Of a DNA stretch of 41,025 nt, positions 15,033 to 23,628 are shown piece by piece. Under the pieces are notes generated by a model. The model saw only the letters and a list, made by a program, of their open reading frames with translations. It was not told the origin of the DNA and did no database searches. Positions within the stretch are counted from its first letter, which is position 1; every line of letters begins with the position of its first letter. The stretch comes from a virus, in the IMG/VR virus record IMGVR_UViG_3300029923_000876, positions 1-41,025 of that record. One strand, written 5' to 3'. A program made the position numbers and the translations under genes.

Positions 15033-16199
15033 CTATGCCGCGGCTTGGCTAACCGTTACCGTTTTTGTTTTTCCTGACAACACCAGCGTTACGGTAAAGG
15101 TACCTGTACGAGCTGCACCTGTATTAGCAGCAGCTACCACGCGCACCGTATTATCTACTTGTGTTACGGTAAACCAGGCCGTTGTACCATCCACGGCTAC
15201 AGTCCAGTCCTCTGTTGCTGTAATAGCCACACTCTTTGTTTCACCTGCCGCTACCACATCCACGGCATCAGCGGCGGATACGGAATTGGTGTCAAGAAGC
15301 ACAACCTCTTCACCAAAAGCGATATTGGTATCCGCCTTCATGAGCATTTTAAAGAAGTAGAGTTCACCGGTATTGGTTACTTTCTCGATTTGAATTACAT
15401 CCATGTCATCCTGCAAGTTCACGGCAGCCCAAAGATTCGTGCCATAATCCATACCCGTGATGATTGCAACCAAGTAGTTAGAAGGCCAGTTTGCCAACTT
15501 TTCAATAGCGATGCCTTTAAATTGCTGTTTGTTAATAGATGTGTAATCTGCACCTTTGTTTGGCTGTTGTGTTAATTCTGTATCGTAAATGTCGAATTCA
15601 TCGTAAGACATCAGGATACGCAGGTTAGGATTTTCTCTAATAGCTTTTGGAATCTTTGCTTTCAAGTCGGTAAGTTTTCCTACCATTGTTGTAGCCACTG
15701 AGGTTACTCTAATTACATCCGTATCATGAATAATTCGATATAAAATACCGTTGAACAACTGAGCATCGGTTGTACCGTATTGACCTTGAATAAAATGAAA
15801 TCCAAGTTCGAACGTAACCTGTTTTGCCATTGCAGCTAACAAGGCGTTTTGTGCTTCCGGTGGAAGTTCGGCAAACACTAAATTGCCCTTGGGTTGCCAT
15901 TGCCGCCAAACTTTTTCAAAAGATCGTGGATTAAAGGTGGTAAAAGCCATAAAGTCAACCGGCTTTAGTTCATGCTCGGAATAATTATGGTCGCCTTTGC
16001 TATCGGCAACATCCGGTTGTTCTTTCCGCTTTTGCAGCATGGTTCCTGTTTTCAGGCGCGGAATGCTGAATTTTAGAGATACGTTTGGTTCTACATGTAT
16101 TAAGCCTTTTTCAACAAGGTCATTGCCGGTTGTTGCAACGGTTAAAATCTGCTCTAGTACCTCACCGTCGTAGTTTGAATTCTGAATATTAATTGCCAT
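15033..16199 (-). CDS. Major capsid protein with C-terminal BACON-like Ig domain
   Basis: A 388-aa major head protein (Mu gpT equivalent by position, after the protease/scaffold gene). Residues 1 to about 305 are the shell part, with a capsid-like helical and beta pattern (AINIQNSNYDGEVLEQILTV at the start, then AQNALLAAMAKQVTFELG). Residues about 308-388 are a separate Ig-like domain of the BACON type: AAGETKSVAITATEDWTVAV, a conserved W-F pair, RVVAAANTGAARTGTFTV and a closing VTVSQ. BACON domains occur in gut Bacteroidota proteins and phages and are thought to bind glycan or mucin. The domain would be displayed on the capsid surface. Confidence 0.85.
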   Translation of the reverse strand: MAINIQNSNYDGEVLEQILTVATTGNDLVEKGLIHVEPNVSLKFSIPRLKTGTMLQKRKEQPDVADSKGDHNYSEHELKPVDFMAFTTFNPRSFEKVWRQWQPKGNLVFAELPPEAQNALLAAMAKQVTFELGFHFIQGQYGTTDAQLFNGILYRIIHDTDVIRVTSVATTMVGKLTDLKAKIPKAIRENPNLRILMSYDEFDIYDTELTQQPNKGADYTSINKQQFKGIAIEKLANWPSNYLVAIITGMDYGTNLWAAVNLQDDMDVIQIEKVTNTGELYFFKMLMKADTNIAFGEEVVLLDTNSVSAADAVDVVAAGETKSVAITATEDWTVAVDGTTAWFTVTQVDNTVRVVAAANTGAARTGTFTVTLVLSGKTKTVTVSQAAA

Positions 16200-16205
16200 A
16201 TCTTT

Positions 16206-17228
16206 TTATTTTTTTTGTAGGTTTTCTTTAATTTGTGCCATTCGAGCCTCCCAAGGGCTTTTTTTATCAGCATGAGGCGTGTCGACTGCCGATTTTTTTT
16301 TCGGTAGCGCATCCAACACGGCCTTCCCATTTGTGAAATCGGAAGTAAGCAAAGCCACATAGGTAGGAACCTGTACTTCGGTAATGCGATGCTCTTCTTT
16401 TGCCGCATTCACAATACTGTTAATTTCAGCCGTATGAGCTTCTGTTTCCTTTTTCTCGTAAGCAGTCAGCTTGTTTTGATACTCGGTTAACTTATCATTC
16501 AAGCCCGGCACCTTGCCGGCTTCTGTTTCAATTTGTCCGATGCGTTCTAACACATCTTTATCAGTTGCACAATTGGCAAACATGGGACGTTCTCTTAATG
16601 TTTCAAACATAGTTGTCTGGTTTGTTATTCTGTTAGTAAATAAATTCATAAGTGCTTCCGGCGTTAAATCACCCGGAACGGGCTCCACGTCATAAAGGCC
16701 ATCAATCAGACCTAATGCCAAGGCTTCCTTCGCGGTAAACCAATGTTCGTTGCCGTCAAAATAGGCTGCTTTAATTTCGTCCGGTGTTTGCCCTGTTTTT
16801 TCAGCATAAATATTAGCCAGCGTATCTTCAAGGGAATCCAGCATATCAAGGGTGCTTTGTATTTTACTTTTATCACCATAACAACCGCCTTGCACGCTAT
16901 GTATCATGATACGAGCGTATTTACTGGCCTCAACCGGTTTTCCACAAAGAGCGATAACACTTGCTATGCTTGCAGCAACGCCGTCGATGTATATCTTGAT
17001 ATTCGCCGTGCTATTTCGTATAGCATTAAAAATAGCGATGCCTTGAAAAACATCCCCACCTACCGAATTAATGCGAACATCAATGTTATTGTAAAGAGCC
17101 TCCAGCTGCTTGAACTCGGTAACAATGTCATCCGCACTCACATCACCCTGAAAGTCCGATATGCCCTTGTATATCAATAAGCATACTCCATTATTTCCGT
17201 CCGGTATCGCGTTAAAATATTTTGTCAT
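16206..17228 (-). CDS. ClpP-type prohead protease fused to scaffold (Mu gpI-like)
   Basis: A 340-aa protein. The N-terminal ~190 residues are a ClpP/S49-type serine protease: oxyanion glycines in RINSVGGDVFQGIAIFNAIR (G58-G59), nucleophile S87 in DGVAASIAS, and catalytic H110 in ARIMIHSVQGG. The C-terminal ~130 residues are a charged, partly coiled-coil region (ETEAGKVPGLNDKLTEYQNK, AYEKKETEAH) typical of a scaffold. As in Mu gpI/Z, the protease would mature the procapsid and remove the scaffold. First gene of the leftward late operon. Confidence 0.87.
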   Translation of the reverse strand: MTKYFNAIPDGNNGVCLLIYKGISDFQGDVSADDIVTEFKQLEALYNNIDVRINSVGGDVFQGIAIFNAIRNSTANIKIYIDGVAASIASVIALCGKPVEASKYARIMIHSVQGGCYGDKSKIQSTLDMLDSLEDTLANIYAEKTGQTPDEIKAAYFDGNEHWFTAKEALALGLIDGLYDVEPVPGDLTPEALMNLFTNRITNQTTMFETLRERPMFANCATDKDVLERIGQIETEAGKVPGLNDKLTEYQNKLTAYEKKETEAHTAEINSIVNAAKEEHRITEVQVPTYVALLTSDFTNGKAVLDALPKKKSAVDTPHADKKSPWEARMAQIKENLQKK

Positions 17229-17237
17229 GTTTCATAA

Positions 17238-17266
17238 AATCAATTATTCGTAGCAATCAATTATTC
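17238..17266. repeat. 12-bp direct repeat in the divergent late promoter region
   Basis: The sequence AATCAATTATTC occurs at 17238-17249 and again at 17255-17266, a 17-base spacing. It lies just downstream of the leftward late promoter and upstream of the protease start, so it could bind a late activator or repressor, or act in the 5' leader. No protein partner can be named. Confidence 0.5.
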
Positions 17267-17280
17267 CCTGTTCGTTGATG

Positions 17281-17312
17281 CAAAATTGAAGGATAAAAAA
17301 CAGCAGCACAAA
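17281..17312 (-). promoter_or_regulatory. Leftward late promoter (candidate)
   Basis: On the minus strand a TTTG box (17309-17312) is followed after 20 bases by CAATTTTG (17281-17288). This fits the Bacteroidetes TTTG/TAnnTTTG pattern except for C in place of T at the first -7 position. It lies about 53 bases upstream of the protease start and would drive the head-lysis-tail operon. Confidence 0.5.
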
Positions 17313-17337
17313 AAGTTATGCAATGTTTGCCCACATA

Positions 17338-17369
17338 TTTCATTTACGCGTGAAAACGGGTCAATTTTG
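17338..17369 (+). promoter_or_regulatory. Rightward late promoter (candidate)
   Basis: On the plus strand TTTC (17338-17341) is followed after 20 bases by CAATTTTG (17362-17369), the same -7-like octamer as in the divergent promoter. It ends 18 bases before the ATG of the terminase small subunit. The shared deviation from consensus suggests both late promoters use the same phage activator. Confidence 0.45.
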
Positions 17370-17387
17370 CGATAGAAAAAGGAAAAA

Positions 17388-17852
17388 ATGGCAAGAGATT
17401 TAACAACATCGCAAAAAAAAGAGCTGGCTAAAACACTCTATTTAGATAGTAATAGCCGACTTACCATACAGGAGCTGGCCGCTAAAGTAGGCGTAAGCCG
17501 AAACACCATGTCCAAATGGATCAATGCCGAAAACTGGGATGAACTCAAAGCGGGCATTACCATTATGCCCTCTGAGCAAATAAAGATGTGGAACAGGCAG
17601 ATCATGGAAATAAATAACAAGATAGCAGGCCGACCCGAGGGGCAACGCTTCGCGAATAATGCCGAGGCCGACACGCTGGTGAAGCTATCAACCGCTATAA
17701 AGAAAATAAAGACGGAATCAAACATCTCGGATGTTATCGCGGTGTCCATCGAAGTAACTCAATTCATCGGCAAGTTCGATTTTGACTTTGCCAAAAAAGT
17801 GGCTGAATATTTCGACAAGTTTATCGCTCAAAAAATGGACAAAAAGGTATGA
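17388..17852 (+). CDS. Terminase small subunit
   Basis: A 154-aa DNA-binding packaging protein. An N-terminal helix-turn-helix is clear (LTIQELAAKVGVSRNTMSKWINAENW, residues about 25-50), followed by helical sequence with an oligomerisation-type middle and a C-terminal KFDFDFAKKVAEYFDKFIAQK. It precedes and overlaps the large terminase gene by four bases (ATGA), as usual. It would recognise the phage end; Mu-type phages package by the headful method from the left end. First gene of the rightward late operon. Confidence 0.8.
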   Translation: MARDLTTSQKKELAKTLYLDSNSRLTIQELAAKVGVSRNTMSKWINAENWDELKAGITIMPSEQIKMWNRQIMEINNKIAGRPEGQRFANNAEADTLVKLSTAIKKIKTESNISDVIAVSIEVTQFIGKFDFDFAKKVAEYFDKFIAQKMDKKV

Positions 17853-19393
17853 CACAGGAGGAGCGCAATAAAATAAGAGCCTGGCAGGAATTCATTAACG
17901 GAATACGCCATGCCACTTCTGTGGATGATACGATAAGCTACGAGGAGCTGGAAAAGAAACGCCTTTACCTTGAAAAACATCCCGTGGAATGGATGCAATA
18001 CATGTTCCCGAATTACGCGAAATATGAGTTTACCTACTTCCACAAAGCGGCCATCAACCGGATAATAAAAAACGAGGAGTGGTTTGAAGTGTTGAGTTGG
18101 AGCCGCGAGCTGGCAAAAAGTACTATTGTCATGTTTTGCATAATATTCCTGGTACTTACCGGGAAGAAAAAAAATATTATCCTAACCTCCAACAACGAAA
18201 CAAATGCGATAAGGCTACTCGACCCCTACCGGGCTAATTTCGAGGCCAACGGACGGATAAAGCAAATGTATGGCGAACAGCAAACCGTGGGTGACTGGAG
18301 CGAAGGTGAATTTGCCTGCAAATGTGGTGCGGTGTTCCGCGCACTGGGTGCCGGGCAAAGCCCACGAGGTAGCAAAAATGAAGCAATACGCCCGGATGTA
18401 CTGTTAGTGGATGACTTCGATACCGATGAGGACACTCGCAATCCTGATATTATTGATAAACGGTGGAAATGGTGGGAAAATGCCCTATATCCTACACGGT
18501 CTATTTCGGAACCGACAACCATTATTTTTTGCGGCAACATTATCGCGAAAGATTGCTGCGTGGTGCGTGCCGGGGCTATGGCCGACCACTGGGATATCGT
18601 TAACATACGGGATGAAAACGGAATTTCCACATGGCCGGCAAAAAATACAGAGGAGCTTATTGACCGGGCGCTTTCTAAGATATCTACCCAGTCAGCACAA
18701 GGCGAATATTTCAACAACCCGGTTACCGCGGGTGAAATATTTAAAAACGTGCAGCTTGGTAAAATACCGCCATTAACAAAATTCAAATTCCTTATCGTGT
18801 ACGGTGACCCGGCACCAGGTGAAAACAAAACCAAAAATTCGAGTACCAAAGCGGCATGGATTTGCGGAAAATTAAACGGCATTTTATACATCATTAAAGG
18901 CTATTTAAACAGGGGGCTGAATTCGGAATTCATTAAATGGTATGTGTTGCTTGATGAATATGTTGCCGGGAAAACAACCGTGTATAATTACATGGAAAAC
19001 AACAAGCTGCAAGATCCATTTTTTCAGCAGGTATTTAAGCCGCTCGTATATCAAAAGCGAAAGGAACTAGGCGAAAACGGAAAACCGTCAACGCTTAATA
19101 TTTTACCGGACACGGAAAAAAAGACAGATAAGGCAACACGTATAGAAGCCAACCTCGAACCACTCGACCGCGAGGGTAAATTGATATTCAACATTGCCGA
19201 AAAGGACAATCCAGATATGCAACGCCTTATAGACCAATTCAAACTATTTACATTAAAACTTAAATATCCAGCCGATGGCCCTGATTGTATCGAAGGAGCT
19301 AACCGAATTTTAGATAAAAAACAGGCCGAAATGTTGCCGGATGTAACGATTCCAGTAAAAAGAATTACAGCAAAAAATAAAAGAAGACTATGA
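17849..19393 (+). CDS. Terminase large subunit
   Basis: A 514-aa packaging motor. The ATPase shows a deviant Walker A (SRELAKST, 85-92, as in Mu-type terminases where Gly is replaced) and a Walker B with DVLLVDDFD (183-191). The C-terminal RNase H-like nuclease starts at YGDPAPGENK (first metal-binding Asp at 320). Full length. It overlaps the small subunit upstream and the gp36-like gene downstream by four bases each. It cuts and pumps DNA into the procapsid. Confidence 0.92.
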   Translation: MTQEERNKIRAWQEFINGIRHATSVDDTISYEELEKKRLYLEKHPVEWMQYMFPNYAKYEFTYFHKAAINRIIKNEEWFEVLSWSRELAKSTIVMFCIIFLVLTGKKKNIILTSNNETNAIRLLDPYRANFEANGRIKQMYGEQQTVGDWSEGEFACKCGAVFRALGAGQSPRGSKNEAIRPDVLLVDDFDTDEDTRNPDIIDKRWKWWENALYPTRSISEPTTIIFCGNIIAKDCCVVRAGAMADHWDIVNIRDENGISTWPAKNTEELIDRALSKISTQSAQGEYFNNPVTAGEIFKNVQLGKIPPLTKFKFLIVYGDPAPGENKTKNSSTKAAWICGKLNGILYIIKGYLNRGLNSEFIKWYVLLDEYVAGKTTVYNYMENNKLQDPFFQQVFKPLVYQKRKELGENGKPSTLNILPDTEKKTDKATRIEANLEPLDREGKLIFNIAEKDNPDMQRLIDQFKLFTLKLKYPADGPDCIEGANRILDKKQAEMLPDVTIPVKRITAKNKRRL

Positions 19394-19815
19394 GTGCATT
19401 TATAACAACAACCGATTATAACGCCAGCATCCATGCTGAAATACTAGATGCCCTTATACGCTCTGATGAGGCTATCGTGGAGGTATGCGAGGACAGAGCT
19501 ACCGCTGAAATGAAAGGCTATATGAGCAAACGATATGATTGCGATATCATTTTTGCCCAAACGGGTGACAACCGTAACCAACTCATTTTAATGATGGCAC
19601 TCGACATCGCTATCTATCACCTCTTTTGCATACACAACCCGCAAAAGCTATCGCAAGTGCGTAAAGATAGATACGATAGGGCTGTAAGCTGGCTCAAAGC
19701 GGTAAATACCGGGGCAATCAATATAGACGGGGCTCCGATGCTGGAGGAGGAGCAACTGGCAGACAACAGCCGCTTTATAATGGCTAGTAATCCAAAACGA
19801 CAAAATCACCTTTAG
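19390..19815 (+). CDS. DUF1320 / Mu gp36-like head-tail protein
   Basis: A 141-aa protein with the DUF1320 pattern: an N-terminal helix containing ILDALIRSDEAIVEVCEDRA, the block EMKGYMSKRYDCDIIFAQTG, and a helix IAIYHLFCIHNPQKLSQVRK followed by a short loop with NTGAINIDGAP. In Mu the homologue (gp36, gpJ region) is a head-completion or connector protein encoded after the capsid; here it lies between terminase and portal, an order common in Bacteroidetes Mu-like phages. Confidence 0.8.
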   Translation: MSAFITTTDYNASIHAEILDALIRSDEAIVEVCEDRATAEMKGYMSKRYDCDIIFAQTGDNRNQLILMMALDIAIYHLFCIHNPQKLSQVRKDRYDRAVSWLKAVNTGAINIDGAPMLEEEQLADNSRFIMASNPKRQNHL

Positions 19816-19818
19816 ACC

Positions 19819-21144
19819 ATGGCAGAAAAAAAAATCATACAGGGAGGCTTGTTGCCAAACCCCAACCAAACAGAACCAAACACCGTTATTTTAACAGCAC
19901 CGCGTCGATTTGGTATTGACATAGAGTATTACATGCATACCATTCGTGGAGCGGATAACATCGATTACGCGCTGCGAACAAAGCTTTTCGACCTCTACGT
20001 TGACATATTGAGTGACGCGCACTTGTATGCCGTGATACAAAAACGAAAGAGTGCCATTTTAACCGCTCCTATTCAATTCCAACGCGGAGGTGTACCGGAT
20101 GACAAAGTAAACGAGCAAATACGCTCACCCTGGTTCTTTAATTACCTGGGCGATTTATGGGATACCAACTTGTACGGATTCACCCCCTTTCAGTTTGACA
20201 AAGAAAACGGGTGGATAACCTATCAGCTTATTAACAGGAAAAACGTTGACCCGATACGCCAACTGATACGGAGAAACCAAACTGATATTAACGGAACGCC
20301 CTTCGATGAATTTTACAACATTCTATTCGTTGGTGATAAGCGTGATTTGGGCTTGCTGGCAAAAGCGGCTCCTTATGTATTGTACAAAAGAAACGCGCTT
20401 GGAGACTGGAGCCAATTTGCTGAAATATTCGGCATGCCCATACGTGAATATATTTACGATGCCGCGGATGAGGAGACACGCCAACGGGTAACCAAAGATG
20501 CCATGGAGCAGGGCGGTGCAGGGGTGTACATACACCCGGAAGGAAGCAGTATGAAACTCATCGAATCAGCGCAAAAAACGGGAAGCGCGGATGTTTTTGG
20601 AAAGCTCACCGACTTTTGCAACGCGGAAATTTCCAAATTAATATTAGGAAATACACTTACCACACAGGCGGGGGATAAAGGCACGCAGGCACTGGGAACC
20701 GTGCAAGCCGATGGTGAAAAGAATTTGAATCTTGCCGATAGGCAATACATCTTAAATATTCTGAATTATCAGATGTCGGATATATTCGCCGCTTTAGGGG
20801 TTAACACCAAAGGCGGTGAATTCATCTTTCTCGAAACGGAAGATAAAGACATTACCACGCAATTAACCATTGTACAAGGGTTGTCAGCCATGGGATTGCC
20901 TATTTCAAATGAATATTTGTATAAAACATTTGGGATAGAAAAGCCCGAAAATCCAATAGAACCCGGGAATAAACAACCGGACACGGTACCTGAGCCTACA
21001 CCCGAACAAACACCCACACCGAAACCAAAAGAACCCGAACCAACACCAACGGAACCTACCTCCAATTTTTGGAAGTCGTTTTTTAATCATGCACGCCATT
21101 TTTTCGGGAACGCCCCGGACAACAACGGGGCTTTAAACTGGTAG
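19819..21144 (+). CDS. Portal protein (DUF935 / Mu gp29-like)
   Basis: A 441-aa portal, forming the DNA gateway ring at one capsid vertex. DUF935 landmarks include DLYVDILSDAHLYAVIQKRK, the WFFNYLGDLWDTNLYGFTPF segment, an AAPYVLYKRNALGDWSQFAE block and KLILGNTLTTQAGDKGTQAL. The last ~60 residues are a Pro/Thr/Glu-rich linker (PTPEQTPTPKPKEPEPTP) followed by a short aromatic tail, probably a flexible extension. It lies between the gp36-like and F-like genes. Confidence 0.9.
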   Translation: MAEKKIIQGGLLPNPNQTEPNTVILTAPRRFGIDIEYYMHTIRGADNIDYALRTKLFDLYVDILSDAHLYAVIQKRKSAILTAPIQFQRGGVPDDKVNEQIRSPWFFNYLGDLWDTNLYGFTPFQFDKENGWITYQLINRKNVDPIRQLIRRNQTDINGTPFDEFYNILFVGDKRDLGLLAKAAPYVLYKRNALGDWSQFAEIFGMPIREYIYDAADEETRQRVTKDAMEQGGAGVYIHPEGSSMKLIESAQKTGSADVFGKLTDFCNAEISKLILGNTLTTQAGDKGTQALGTVQADGEKNLNLADRQYILNILNYQMSDIFAALGVNTKGGEFIFLETEDKDITTQLTIVQGLSAMGLPISNEYLYKTFGIEKPENPIEPGNKQPDTVPEPTPEQTPTPKPKEPEPTPTEPTSNFWKSFFNHARHFFGNAPDNNGALNW

Positions 21145-21161
21145 TTGATAGTTGTTACTAT

Positions 21162-22424
21162 GTGGATAATGTTACACGTTTTAATAATGAATCCGGCTTC
21201 TCGTTTTCCGATGACGTGATAGCAAAAGCATTAAACAACATATACAAAAAAGAATGTGATGTAAAGAAGGACATCGAACCGAATATTTTTAAGGAGACCT
21301 TCCGAATTATTAACGAGGCCGCCGACAAGGGGGTAGCGCAAAGTACCGTTAATACTTCCGATGCCTTCAATAATGCCTTACGCTACAATAATGCCGTGTA
21401 TGCCGCTTTCCGTACGCACCGGATGCAAAATGACATAGCTACCCAACTACTGGACGACAAAGGTAAATTAAAGCCCTTCGCGGCCTTTAAAGCGGATACG
21501 GAACCGCTTGTAAGCCACCATGTGAATGCGTGGCTGCAAACGGAATATGACACCGCCATCCGCCGCGCCCATTTGGCCGCCGACTGGCAACGCTTTACCA
21601 GCGAAAAAGATGTGCTGCCTAACCTGGAATGGCTACCCAGTACAAGCATTACCCCCGGTGAAGATCACCGCCCGTTTTGGGGCATGATAGCCCCTATTGA
21701 TGCACCGGAATGGGATATGAACCGCCCGGGCGACCGCTGGGGGTGTAAATGTGGATTGAGAAGTACGGACAAGACACCTACACCGATACCACATGGCACG
21801 GAAAACGATAAACCTTCAGCCGGACTGGAAAATAACCCCGGCAAAGATGCCATGCTGTTTGCACCCACGAACCCGATGCAAGCAAATGCTTACCCGGGGG
21901 CTGAAAAGGCGGTCAGCGGATTTATCGATGAATTAGTGGCACAAAAGGAAATTGAGGACGTGGATTTTGACCCCGAAAAAGAAGCAAAAGAAAAGAATAT
22001 TGCCAAACAAAAAATTGTTGCTTCGCGAAACGAGGTGAAGGACTGGGCGGACAAGGAAATACCCAAAGGAAAAGCACTTAACATAAAGATAAACGACAAA
22101 TACATAAACAAAATAACCCTTACCCGTGCGTCGGTAAAAACATTAGTATCAAAGCCACATTCTGACATTATACAAAGAAATAACGCCGTGATGAATATGA
22201 AAAAGTTATTTAACAAGGCGGATTTTTACGGCTGGGCGGAAGACGAAAAAATAAACGGGATAAAGAAACACCCGGATGTGGATTATTGGATGTACTACAA
22301 ATCGGATGAGTGGTATGTCTGCGTGAAACGCACGATGGATAAGCTCTATAAGCCTTATGCCATAGTGGATGAAAATGATTTCACTAAAATTGTGGGCGTA
22401 AAAAAAGAAAGCCCAATAAGGTAA
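21162..22424 (+). CDS. Mu F-like head protein with C-terminal toxin-like domain
   Basis: A 420-aa head protein of the Mu F/SPP1 gp7 family, started at GTG 21162 (no good ATG in frame). The conserved core is around residues 155-200: TPGEDHRPFWGMIAPIDAPEW, then PGDRWGCKCGLR. Residues about 290-420 are an extra domain with KGKALNIKINDKYINKITLT, HSDIIQRNNAVMNMKKL, KKHPDVDYWMYYKSDEWYVC and a final YAIVDENDFTKIV. The order resembles the phage-borne barnase/EndoU/colicin-type nuclease domains (PBECR group) known at the end of F-like proteins. It might be carried in the virion and injected. The domain call is by pattern only. Confidence 0.75.
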   Translation: MDNVTRFNNESGFSFSDDVIAKALNNIYKKECDVKKDIEPNIFKETFRIINEAADKGVAQSTVNTSDAFNNALRYNNAVYAAFRTHRMQNDIATQLLDDKGKLKPFAAFKADTEPLVSHHVNAWLQTEYDTAIRRAHLAADWQRFTSEKDVLPNLEWLPSTSITPGEDHRPFWGMIAPIDAPEWDMNRPGDRWGCKCGLRSTDKTPTPIPHGTENDKPSAGLENNPGKDAMLFAPTNPMQANAYPGAEKAVSGFIDELVAQKEIEDVDFDPEKEAKEKNIAKQKIVASRNEVKDWADKEIPKGKALNIKINDKYINKITLTRASVKTLVSKPHSDIIQRNNAVMNMKKLFNKADFYGWAEDEKINGIKKHPDVDYWMYYKSDEWYVCVKRTMDKLYKPYAIVDENDFTKIVGVKKESPIR

Positions 22425-22498
22425 GCTTGCAGGTAAAACCTGGGCATCTCTTAAAGGACTTTCCGAATACAAATTTACAAATTTATTTCAAGAAAACA

Positions 22499-23068
22499 AT
22501 GACTCCTGACGAATTTTTAAAACAACTGCAATCCAATTCCGCCGACATAAAAAAAGCCATTAACCGGACAATACCTGTAAAAATGTGCAACACGGCCATG
22601 GAATATTTCCGTGAATCGTTTATAAAAAGCGGTTGGGAGGGTAATGCATGGAAAAAAACGAGACGGCAGGAAAGCGGTGACGAATCGGCGGCGGCCAACT
22701 ACAAACCACTCACCAGTAGCCGCAACCACCTGATGAGTAATTTCACCAAAGAGATAGCCCCGGGAAAAAGTATCGTACGAAATAAAACGGAATATGCCGA
22801 AATAAATAACAATGGCGGCACTATCAACACCCACCCTAATATTACTACACAAATGCGCAAAATGGCGTGGGCACGCTTCTTTAAAGCGAAAGAAAGCGGC
22901 AATGAAGCCGAGGCGGGAAAATGGAAAGGGCTGGCATTAACCAAGAAAACACAACTTAACATAAAAGCGGTGATTCCACAGCGGCAATTTATGGGAGAAT
23001 CAGAAACACTACGCACGGAATGCCGCAATATAATAACAAAAGAATTAACCAAAATAATTAAAAAGTAA
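22499..23068 (+). CDS. Virion morphogenesis protein, Mu G-like
   Basis: A 189-aa protein from the ATG at 22499 (MTPDEFLKQL); a longer frame begins at a TTG at 22427. It has the pattern of Mu gpG/phage tail-completion proteins: MEYFRESFIKSGWEGNAWKK, then the block KPLTSSRNHLMSNFTKEIAP, YAEINNNGGTINTHPNIT, and IPQRQFMGESETLRTECRNI near the end. These proteins act at the head-tail joining step. It is followed by the next gene in a TAATG overlap. Confidence 0.8.
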   Translation: MTPDEFLKQLQSNSADIKKAINRTIPVKMCNTAMEYFRESFIKSGWEGNAWKKTRRQESGDESAAANYKPLTSSRNHLMSNFTKEIAPGKSIVRNKTEYAEINNNGGTINTHPNITTQMRKMAWARFFKAKESGNEAEAGKWKGLALTKKTQLNIKAVIPQRQFMGESETLRTECRNIITKELTKIIKK

Positions 23069-23556
23069 TGGAACAACTGTTTATAAACCTGCAAAAACAC
23101 ATCAAGGAAAGTTTAACCGCGATTGTTTGGGTGGATGAAAACTACGGACAATTGCAAACGCAGGAGGACACTTACCCGATACCCTTCCCGTGCGTATTGA
23201 TAGACACGCCCAGCGTGCAGTGGAGCGACGTGGAGGGTAACAGCCAACTGGGCACCGTTACCGTGATACTGAGCCTGGCTATTGATTGCTATCACGACAC
23301 GTATGCAGGTAGCGGACAAGAAGCGTATGCCGCCGAAAGGCAGACTATGAACCATGACCTGCACAAAGCAGTGCAAGGATATATAGCAGGTGAGCATTGC
23401 GGTAAACTTATCAGGCAGTCCTCCAGGTTTTACTCCCTACCTGGTGCCATAAAAGTGTATGAAACTACCTATACGTGCCCGATAAAAGATATAATTAAGC
23501 CAAATTACACGGAAGTGGCAAGGCCTACTATAAAGATAAAACCAAGTATAACATAA
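23068..23556 (+). CDS. Head-tail/tail completion protein, unknown family
   Basis: A 162-aa protein, last of the rightward late operon. Its alternation of strands and helices (FPCVLIDTPSVQWSDVEGNS, TVTVILSLAIDCYHDTYAG, LHKAVQGYIAGEHCGKLIRQ, VYETTYTCPIKD) resembles minor tail or tail-terminator proteins (Mu gp37-type fold). Start overlaps the previous stop (TAATG). Ends at a strong terminator. Assignment by position and pattern. Confidence 0.6.
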   Translation: MEQLFINLQKHIKESLTAIVWVDENYGQLQTQEDTYPIPFPCVLIDTPSVQWSDVEGNSQLGTVTVILSLAIDCYHDTYAGSGQEAYAAERQTMNHDLHKAVQGYIAGEHCGKLIRQSSRFYSLPGAIKVYETTYTCPIKDIIKPNYTEVARPTIKIKPSIT

Positions 23557-23581
23557 AAAAAGCCCCTCTAAAAGAGGGGCT
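23554..23581. terminator. Convergent intrinsic terminator
   Basis: A 9-bp GC-rich stem (23561-23569 AGCCCCTCT with 23573-23581) and a 3-base loop, flanked on its left by a run of seven A. Read leftward it is a stem followed by seven U, a textbook intrinsic terminator for the leftward secreted-protein gene. Read rightward it ends the terminase-portal operon. It insulates the two. Confidence 0.85.
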
Positions 23582-23628
23582 TCAAACATTAATTAACTCT
23601 ATAACATTGAATCTGCCAACGGTTTTTA

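Noticed and set aside
18226-18894. Long leftward frame inside the large terminase gene
   Set aside because: The terminase on the other strand has full motifs; this is a shadow.
20769-21099. Leftward Gly/Val-rich frames opposite the portal C-terminus
   Set aside because: They mirror the Pro/Thr/Glu linker of the portal; no independent support.
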